Source: Allacma fusca | Taxonomy: Eukaryota > Arthropoda > Collembola > Symphypleona > Sminthuridae | DNA length: 64,000 nt | Assembly (NCBI GenBank): GCA_947179485.1 | Contig: OX359245.1 | Span: 44,379,067 to 44,443,066 of the forward strand | Direction: 5' to 3' | Part shown: positions 56,714 through 64,000 of the stretch, piece after piece | Layout: each line of letters begins with the position of its first letter | Position numbering within the stretch: position 1 is the stretch's first letter | Made by a program: the position numbers and the translations under genes | The notes under the pieces: generated by a model | What the model saw: the letters and a program-made list of their open reading frames with translations, nothing else | What the model was told of the DNA's origin: nothing | The model's database searches: none

Positions 56714-59221
56714 TGTGTTAATATGATGTAGTATGACATAATGTTATGTAATCCAGGAGAGGCTAAAGCCTGCACGAAACCGTTAGGAGAGTCAGTGAGA
56801 ACCCAGCCAGCGAGAGCTAGATAGGATTGACACGAGACACTAATAAATATATAATTCTATAAGTAATTACTTGTTGTGACTAATTGCATTCACGTACAAT
56901 TGCATACCAATTAGTAGCACAATACATGGTGGCAGCGGTAAACCTATATTTATACCAAGTTTGAGTTAATCCTTAGTGACATTTTGACTCATGTTGGCGT
57001 GGACACATTGAATACAAGCAGCGTGCATCTCAAAACAGGATGGAGAATCTGAAGGCTCCCGAGGAATTTTTTCAAGTCCTTCTGAATGGCCTAATTGGAA
57101 AAGGAGGTTCGAAAGGTACTCTAGTGCTTCCGATCTCGATACGAAGGATGACACAAAGAGAATTGACACATTGATTTACCTAATGGGGGATGCTGCGGAT
57201 GATATTTTGCTGTCATTCAATTTAACGGCCGATGAGGGGGAAAGTATGATACTGTCATAAAGAAGTTTGACAGTCATTTCACGGGAAAGAAAAATGTAAT
57301 TTACGAGCGTGCGAAGTTTAATCTGCGGACGCAACATAATAATGAACCCGTGGATGAGTTCATCACCGACTTGCATCGGCTAGCTCAACACTGCGAATAT
57401 GCTGCACTGAGAGATGAGATGATTCGCGATCGGATAGTTGTTGGGGTCCTGGATCGCCACTTATCCGAAAAGCTTCAGTTAGAAACTGCGTTGACACTGG
57501 AGAAAGCAGTCACCACAGTGCGTCATCATGAGGCAGTGAAGAAACAACAGGAAACACTCCATGGAAAGAGCGAAAGTTCTGTTAATCACGTCAAGACGAG
57601 GAGCAACAAACATTTCCAGAAGCCCCAGTCAGTAGCAGTGAATGAGAGGAAAAGTGGGAAGAATGACTCGGGATGGTCTTGTTTTAAATGCGGAGGTAAC
57701 AAGAAGCATGCTAAGCCTGAATGTCCAGCTCGAGACTCCGAGTGTAATAAATGTAAAACGAAAGGACACTGGGCTCGGGTATGTAAGGGTTCTGATTGTA
57801 AACAGAGCCAAGGTGGTAAAGTAAACCGAGTTCAGGAGGACTTACAGAGTGCTTTCCTGGGTGCTGTCAGTTCTGATAATGAGATACTCGAGAGATGGTC
57901 AGCAGAAATTAGAGTGATGAATAAGCCTGTGCAGTTTAAGCTAGATCCCGGTGCTGATGTCACTGTCATCCCTGAACAGATTTACAGGAACACCATAAAG
58001 AGTCAAGTACAATGTCTCCAGAAATCGGATCGCAATTTGTCAGGACCGGTAGGTGGTGTATTTGAAACGACTGGCATGTTCAGAGGCAATTTGTAGTACA
58101 AAGATTCCAACACCCTAACTAATGTGTACGTAGTGAAAGGGTTGCATCGTCCACTGCTTGGCGTCAGGGAATGTGAAGATCTTAACTTAGTCCGGCGAGT
58201 TAACTCCGTTACATATAACTCACGCGTTGATCCGGAGAAAGAAATTCCGTCGCTATTTAAAGGACTAGGAATAATTGAACAGAAATACACCATTAAACTG
58301 AGAGCAGGAGCCAAACCATATGCCATCACACAACCTCGCCGAGTCCCGATTCCGTTGATGGAGAAGGTTAAAAAGAAGATTGATGAAATGCTTCTTTTAG
58401 GAGTGGTTGAACCAATAGACGTACCTACGGACTGGTGGGCACCTGTGGTTGTAGTGGCAAAGCCGAATGGAAATGTGAGACTATGTGTGGATTTGACCCG
58501 GTTGAATGATGCTGTGGAGAGGGAGTTACACCCCATGCCGATCACTGAGCATACTCTCGCACAAATCTCAGGAGCAAAGTTCTTCTCAAAACTGGATCAA
58601 AATCATGGATTTCACCAAATTGAATTGTCTGAAGACTCAAAAGTTCTGACAACATTCATAACTGACTATGGAAGATTCTGCTTCAAAAGGCTTCCTTTTG
58701 GAATATCATCGGCGCCCGAACACTACCAAAAACGAGTGAACCAAGCTCTGGAAGGATTGTCTGGAGTAATTAATCACACAGATGATATTTTGGTTTGGGG
58801 TTCAACGATAGAAGAGCCTGACGAGAGACTCAGAGCTGTTCTTCGGAGGTTAGCAGAGAAGGGGTTTACTTTGAACAGAGACAAATGTGCATTTGGTGTG
58901 AAGGAGGTTGAATTTCTTGGTCATCGAATTACGTCTGAGGGAGTATTTCCAGATTTGAAGAAAATAAAAGCCATTGTCAGCATGCCACCTCCAAGTGATG
59001 TTAGTTGGGTGCGTAGCTTTGTGGGTATGGTTATTTACTTGGGACGGTTTATACCAGGGCTGGCTACGGAACTCAAACCTCTCTTTGATTTGCTAAAGAC
59101 CGAAAGTGAATTTCAGTGGGGAGATGAACAAGAGAGAGCGTTCTGTAGAGTCAAGGAATTGATAGAAGCTAAAGTTTTACACAGTCAATTTAGTAAAGCC
59201 AGCCCATTCCAACTTATTTGA
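56714..59221 (+). mobile_element. Broken Ty3/Gypsy retrotransposon copy (fossil)
   Basis: A 5' LTR of about 213 bp (56714-56926, TGT...ACA) is followed by a primer-binding-like TGGTGGCAGCGG. Then come gag with two CCHC zinc knuckles (about 57680-57800), a protease region and a reverse transcriptase of the Ty3/Gypsy type (about 58300-59000). RNase H, integrase and a second LTR are not present in the window. The copy is broken, with several breaks, and incomplete. It interrupts block C at its left edge and is bordered on the right by a LINE. Age: moderately recent, since long coding stretches are still readable. Confidence 0.88.
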
Positions 59222-59574
59222 TGTACACATACTCATACTGGCAAATACACAGGAGTCACGTAATTATATTGTTTTTCTCCTGACGCTGGATTGACTCCTC
59301 TTACTGGCTCCCGGAAGCACCAGGCTGTTATTGGCAACTGTAAATTGGCAAAAATTAGCAAAGGTTGTAGGTGCTTTCCGGGCCAATCCTCAGGCGAGTG
59401 ATACCTTTATTAATATTATTTACTCTCAGTCACTCCAAATTCGCCATAGTTACTATTATTCGCATCTTTTCTGGAAATATTCCTCCTGTTGTCAACATTT
59501 GCTACATAACTTGCTCCAGGACTTTTAACTCTTCCTAGGAAATCAAAATTACAAGCTCACCGGGACAAGAGGAT

Positions 59575-60330
59575 ATGGTGATAACCAGATCCCCCGGCTC
59601 CACCCAAGTTGACACATCCGGCTCAGTGGCTAACCAAGGGAAACGTAAAGCCTCCCAAGAGACGGAAGAACAATATAGCAGTTTAGAAACCCCAAGAAAA
59701 CTCCTGAGGAGCTACAACGAAAGTCATCAAGAAATGGACCTAGATAAACTTGCTCAGCTTATTTTATCAACGAAGACTGAACTACAACAAAAACTGGACA
59801 CGAAGTTCGAAGAATTGAACACGAAATTCACAGCCCTTCAAGGAAAAATTGAAGAACAGAATGTAGTAAATAAGGAGCTCAAATTCCAAATCAGCACACA
59901 GGAGGAGGAAATTGCATCACTTAAGGTCCAAATGTTCCACTTAGAGAATAATGAAAATTTTCAAGACCACGGGGACCGTAGGCTCAACCTTATTGTCCGG
60001 GGACTTCCTACCCCTGGGGCCACCCAAAATGATTCTGCAGAGACGGTAATCAAGAGGGACTTACTACCAAAATTATGGGATAACTCCGCTGACGTGAGCC
60101 TGGTGTCACAATGGTTCAGTGTTGAAGCAATCACTCCGCGTCCCAGAACGGTAAATGCGAACTCAAAATCGCAACCTACAACAACCATATACAAACTGAA
60201 GTTCAACAGCTCCAAAAATCTGAAACTGTTCAAAGCAAGATCTTTTAACCTGAAGAACACGAAAATTGTGATCAGGGATGATTTGTCCCAAAAGCAACAA
60301 CAAATTTTAGCACTTCTTCTGAAAAAGTAA
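59575..60330 (+). CDS. LINE ORF1 protein (coiled coil + RRM-like, nucleic-acid chaperone type)
   Basis: The 251-aa frame has a basic N terminus (GKRKASQETEEQ). A long coiled-coil stretch follows (about residues 60-125; LQQKLDTKFEELNTKFTALQ). The C-terminal part with RRLNLIVRGLPTP and IYKLKFNSSKNLKLF resembles the RRM/CTD of LINE ORF1p, not a CCHC gag. The TAA at 60328-60330 is followed in the same frame by KELRDANLRSYVYANRYLIA up to TAG at 60508-60510. That continuation looks like the natural end of ORF1, so the TAA may be a later nonsense change. It would bind LINE RNA in the cytoplasmic RNP. Confidence 0.78.
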   Translation: MVITRSPGSTQVDTSGSVANQGKRKASQETEEQYSSLETPRKLLRSYNESHQEMDLDKLAQLILSTKTELQQKLDTKFEELNTKFTALQGKIEEQNVVNKELKFQISTQEEEIASLKVQMFHLENNENFQDHGDRRLNLIVRGLPTPGATQNDSAETVIKRDLLPKLWDNSADVSLVSQWFSVEAITPRPRTVNANSKSQPTTTIYKLKFNSSKNLKLFKARSFNLKNTKIVIRDDLSQKQQQILALLLKK

Positions 60331-60510
60331 AAAGAATTAAGGGATGCCAACTTGAGGAGCTATGTATATGCTAATAGATACTTGATAGCGAAACTCTCTC
60401 CAGACTCCGAAGAATACTTCGAATCTAATGGCCTGATCATAGTTAAAATCCCGGGAATTCCTAACCTCAGACCAAGAATTACTATGAAAAACGCGGCCCA
60501 GATTGCATAG

Positions 60511-63500
60511 GACCTCGGCAGCCCCATTTCTCATACCAACAATACTCTTAGTAAAATCATTTACTGGAATTGCAATGGTATCGCAAATTTTCTAAATCTT
60601 AGCCCTGTCGACAAGTCAATTCTCCTAAATACTGATATTTTTTGTTTAGCTGAAACATGGTACACAAGTACAGAATTTACACAAATTAATGACTTTTTTA
60701 ACTTTAATACTTTTGTAAATCCGGCTTCCAAAGCCCATTCTTTAGGGAGACCCAGTGGAGGTCTCTTAATTTTTATTAAGAAAACATTTGAAATAATTAA
60801 AACATTTAACACTTATGACTTTCTCTCCACATTTGTTTTAAGATATCTGGATACACATAAGACTATAATTTTATTCTTTTTATATGTAAAACCCGGTAAT
60901 GATAATAACTGCAACATTCTTAAATTAGCAGATGTAATTGATGAGTTAGCCATGGAATTTCCTGGGGAAAGTATGTTTGTTATGGGTGACGCAAATGCTC
61001 GTGTGGGGCAGCTGGATTTTTTCCCAGACATTACACACCCGTTTCTGAAAAACAATAGGAGAAGCCAAGACAATATTGTTAACATTAGAGGGGCCTCAAT
61101 GTTTAGAAATCTGTCGGATAGGGATTTCGTGCTGCTCAATGGGCGTTGCCAAGGGGACTCCCCAGCAAATTTCACATTTTCAAATCACAATGGCGCAAGT
61201 GTAATTGATCAGTGTTGGGTAAACTCTGCTAGCTTGAACTTTATATCTGATCTATATCCTGTCGGCGTTCCTTTCTCACCTCACTTTCCCATATGCTTAG
61301 ATCTGGTACATATTGCTGATTCCCCTTACACTAGCTTCCTTGTACAAAAACAAATTCTTAAGTGGAGTGGGTACTCAGATGACTATGAGAGGATCCTTAA
61401 ATATAATTTGGATAATATTGCAGATAACACCAGTATTGACACCCACAATTCCACACTGATTGAAGCAATTAAAGTCACTGCAGACAGTTGTGGGATGCTG
61501 AAGAAATTCTCCGGTACCAACCTACCCAGAAACAAACCGTGGTATGACCAAGAATGTAGAGTGTCACGGAAAGATGTTATGAGAAAGCTAAATACCCTTA
61601 GAAAAAACTTTCAAATTCAGGAATCAAGAAGGGAATATCAAAAGGCAAGAAAGGCGCACAACAATCTGCTTAAAAACAAGCGCAAGGAGCACGCTGTGCG
61701 CATCAGGTTAGGGATGAGATACCCAAAATCCACCAGGTTATTCTGGAAATCATTTAATCTTTTAAAAGCTAGAGCTAATAACGAATATCCAATCTCATTA
61801 GAATCTTGGCAGTTATTTTACTCTGAAACTATGCCCAAGAGACCGGTAATATCCCTCCCTGAGCAAATTTTTTCTAAAGGAAATGTTCATTTGGACCCTG
61901 AAATTACGATTTCAGAATTAGAATTTGCAATCCGAGCTCTCAAATCTAATAAAGCTCCCGGTTTCGATACTATACCTAACGAATTTTGGAAATTTACTAC
62001 CCCCGAACTCTTTCAACACCTTTTAACCCTGTTTAATTCGATTTTTTCCTGTGGCCTTACTCCAAAAGCATGGTCCGTTATAGAAATGTTTATGCTGCAC
62101 AAAAAGGGAGACAAATCCTTACCATCCAACTATCGAGGTATAGCCCTTATTAACACTATTACGAAGTTATTCACCAGGATTTTATACAACCGTTTATACT
62201 CCTGGTGCGAGTATACGAATGTTTTACCCGAAACGCAGGCAGGCTTCAGGAAACATCGGGGTTGCATCGATCAAATTTTTACCCTTATGTCCATAATTCA
62301 AATAAAACTCAGGGCCCCAGGTGGCAAACTATTCGCGCTTTTCGTGGATCTAGCTAGAGCGTTTGACTCCTTAAACCACAACTTACTATGGAAAAAATTA
62401 AATGATTATGGAGTGTCTTGCAAATTTATTTTGGTACTCAAATCACTGTATGAAAACGCAACTTTGAGAGTTAGGGTAGGCAACGATCATACTGACCCGC
62501 ACGAGATTACACAAGGTGTATTGCAGGGAGACATATTAAGCCCACTGCTCTTTGCACTATATATTTCCGACTTAGACAACTTCTTTGAGAATCACGGGGC
62601 CACTCCAGTCAGTCTAGGGGGACAAAACACTGTAAATCACCTGCTCCTTGCTGACGATAATGTCACAGTTGCAGAATCCAAGCTATGCCTTCAATCAAAA
62701 ATTAATATTCTAGGCGACTACTGCGATCGTAATTTCCTTACTATTAACTTATCAAAAACTAAAATAATTATTTTTAGGAACGGGGGAAATTTATTGTCAT
62801 CTTGGAGGTGGCGCCTGAAGGGGGAAATTATTGAAATAGTTCCTGAGTATACATACTTGGGGATAAAATTTACAGCATTTGGCTCATTTTGTTCCGCGGC
62901 GAAAGAGATGACACGCAAGGCGCTTGCAACAATAGGCCCCACAATAAAAATACTTTCCGTCTCAAGAACAGATTCTTGGGAAGCTCGAATGAAGCTGCTT
63001 GACACTGTAGTCATCCCAACCATGACATACGCTGCTGAAATATGGGCTCTGCACGTTACAGAAAAATTAGAAGTCATTCAGAATCAATTTCTGAAAAAAC
63101 TGCTCTGGTTACCGCAGCGTACACCGTCCTACGCCCTTAGAGTAGAAACAGGTCGGACCTTGGTACTCTACAGAATTTATAAATGGGCTCTACGATTTTG
63201 GCTAAAAATTTTGTTACTGCCGCAATCCAGGTTGATTAAGATATGCTATGAGAGATCCAGGTTCCTCGGTCGTAACGATAAGCCCCACAGGCCAAAGGCC
63301 TCATTGCCCAACTTTATCCGTGACACTCTACACAAATATGGTTTCGCCTCTGTTTGGAATTTCCAGTCCCCAGAATATCTAGCTGGGTTTTTCCCATATA
63401 TCATGGCAGTAATCTATGATTCTTTTATACAAGAAGACCTACACAGAATCTCTGCTTCATCGTCTCTCCCCAACTATAAATTAATTAAGAATCATTTTTC

Positions 63501-63876
63501 TACATCTGCCTATCTAACTTATAACATCCCGTTCAAATACATACGTATGTTTGCTAATATAAGATTGCTCTCCTATATTGATTCTCCTACGCTTTACACG
63601 CCCGGGTCAAAGCTCAAGCTAGCATTTCCAAACATGTGCATTTCCTGTAACCTTCAGGAACAGGAGGATCTCCTCCACATTGTTACGAAATGCCGATTAT
63701 ATGACCACCCAAGACACTGTGTGTTAGGAAAATACCGCATCAATAAATACACTACTGAGTCATTTCTTCTCAGCATATTTAGAAATCCTTCCCGGGATTT
63801 TATATGTGATATCTTTAAATTTATCCAAAACTGTACATCCAGGAATAACTTTCTCCAAACCATTACAGATTTTTAG
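60511..63876 (+). CDS. LINE ORF2: AP endonuclease, reverse transcriptase, C-terminal Cys/His motif
   Basis: The open frame follows the ORF1 terminal TAG without any frame change. The first ATG is only at 60952, inside the endonuclease, although homology starts about 60559 (IIYWNCNGIANFLNL). Endonuclease motifs are WNCNG, LAETW, GDANARVG and VIDQCW; the usual SDH reads SPH (PFSPHFPICLDL). RT motifs are RALKSNKAPGFDTIPNEFWK, PSNYRGIALINTITKLF, AGFRKHRGCIDQI, LFVDLARAFDSLNH, QGVLQGDILSPLLFALYISD and the catalytic LLLADD. Near the end, CISCNLQEQEDLLHIVTKCR is the CCHC-type motif seen in jockey/I-like LINEs. No stops or frameshifts occur to TAG at 63876. Clade assignment is tentative. Confidence 0.85.
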   Translation, partial: DLGSPISHTNNTLSKIIYWNCNGIANFLNLSPVDKSILLNTDIFCLAETWYTSTEFTQINDFFNFNTFVNPASKAHSLGRPSGGLLIFIKKTFEIIKTFNTYDFLSTFVLRYLDTHKTIILFFLYVKPGNDNNCNILKLADVIDELAMEFPGESMFVMGDANARVGQLDFFPDITHPFLKNNRRSQDNIVNIRGASMFRNLSDRDFVLLNGRCQGDSPANFTFSNHNGASVIDQCWVNSASLNFISDLYPVGVPFSPHFPICLDLVHIADSPYTSFLVQKQILKWSGYSDDYERILKYNLDNIADNTSIDTHNSTLIEAIKVTADSCGMLKKFSGTNLPRNKPWYDQECRVSRKDVMRKLNTLRKNFQIQESRREYQKARKAHNNLLKNKRKEHAVRIRLGMRYPKSTRLFWKSFNLLKARANNEYPISLESWQLFYSETMPKRPVISLPEQIFSKGNVHLDPEITISELEFAIRALKSNKAPGFDTIPNEFWKFTTPELFQHLLTLFNSIFSCGLTPKAWSVIEMFMLHKKGDKSLPSNYRGIALINTITKLFTRILYNRLYSWCEYTNVLPETQAGFRKHRGCIDQIFTLMSIIQIKLRAPGGKLFALFVDLARAFDSLNHNLLWKKLNDYGVSCKFILVLKSLYENATLRVRVGNDHTDPHEITQGVLQGDILSPLLFALYISDLDNFFENHGATPVSLGGQNTVNHLLLADDNVTVAESKLCLQSKINILGDYCDRNFLTINLSKTKIIIFRNGGNLLSSWRWRLKGEIIEIVPEYTYLGIKFTAFGSFCSAAKEMTRKALATIGPTIKILSVSRTDSWEARMKLLDTVVIPTMTYAAEIWALHVTEKLEVIQNQFLKKLLWLPQRTPSYALRVETGRTLVLYRIYKWALRFWLKILLLPQSRLIKICYERSRFLGRNDKPHRPKASLPNFIRDTLHKYGFASVWNFQSPEYLAGFFPYIMAVIYDSFIQEDLHRISASSSLPNYKLIKNHFSTSAYLTYNIPFKYIRMFANIRLLSYIDSPTLYTPGSKLKLAFPNMCISCNLQEQEDLLHIVTKCRLYDHPRHCVLGKYRINKYTTESFLLSIFRNPSRDFICDIFKFIQNCTSRNNFLQTITDF

Positions 63877-64000
63877 TATAAGATTCCTTGCAGAGTTCAA
63901 GCTCTCACTTAATAGGTTTACTCATATTTGAGTGGACTTTTTTATATTATAATCATTTTATTATCTTATCGTTTGAAGGTAAATACACGTAATCACAATG

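Larger units (their letters stand above)
59222..64000 (+). mobile_element. Non-LTR retrotransposon (jockey/I-like LINE), runs off the window end
   Basis: A 5' leader of about 350 bp (from somewhere near 59222-59260) precedes ORF1 (59575) and ORF2 (to 63876). About 120 bp of 3' UTR follows to the end of the window, with no poly(A) or terminal repeat seen yet. It starts directly after the readable Gypsy sequence, so it may have inserted into that element. The 5' boundary is not exact. Confidence 0.85.

Noticed and set aside
57629-58545. Minus-strand frames across the Gypsy region
   Set aside because: Shadows of the plus-strand gag and reverse-transcriptase coding regions.
1-64000. tRNA, rRNA or other structured RNA genes
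   Set aside because: None could be recognised by eye; a covariance-model scan (tRNAscan-SE, Infernal) would be decisive.

Overview
This is a eukaryotic, AT-rich, intron-bearing nuclear window. It is most likely from an arthropod, possibly a springtail or insect. That rests on the cytochrome P450 type, the FBXO9 and PARP genes with short introns, and the mix of hAT, Helitron, CMC, Gypsy and jockey-like elements. No species can be named from the sequence alone.

Host genes are few. A complete five-exon FBXO9 (F-box) gene lies at 6868-9164. Three related six-exon cytochrome P450 genes lie at 20375-22294 (A), 41322-43205 (B) and 53684-55553 (C), each inside a larger duplicated block. Only copy A reads through cleanly: B has a 1-nt insertion in exon 4 and C has lost its exon 3 splice acceptor. 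A five-exon gene of unknown function with a SAM-like domain and a C2H2 finger lies at 25663-26924. A PARP catalytic-domain gene, cut off at its 5' side, lies on the minus strand at 46249-47750, exactly where duplicated block C begins.

The rest is mainly mobile DNA. A decayed hAT transposase gene occupies about 1.05-5.5 kb. A nearly complete 8.2-kb Helitron (10655-18816, minus strand) sits in block A, and blocks B and C preserve the related unoccupied site. Besides Rep-helicase it carries a three-exon cysteine-rich gene bracketed by two arrays of the same minisatellite unit, an array of 27-bp palindromes and a cluster of very long hairpins. A 4.25-kb CMC (CACTA/EnSpm-like) transposon at 32667-36913 looks intact and carries two genes: a tnp2-type transposase and a six-exon DUF4806-type protein. 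Several non-autonomous TIR elements can be delimited by target duplications and by empty sites in the sister blocks. The right end holds a broken Ty3/Gypsy copy (56714 to about 59.2 kb) followed by a jockey-type LINE that runs to the edge of the window.

The main candidates for something undescribed are the DUF4806 + tnp2 two-gene transposon, the Helitron cargo module (cysteine-rich gene between matched minisatellites, plus hairpins), and the recurring pattern in which non-autonomous elements are filled with repeats of their own terminal motif.
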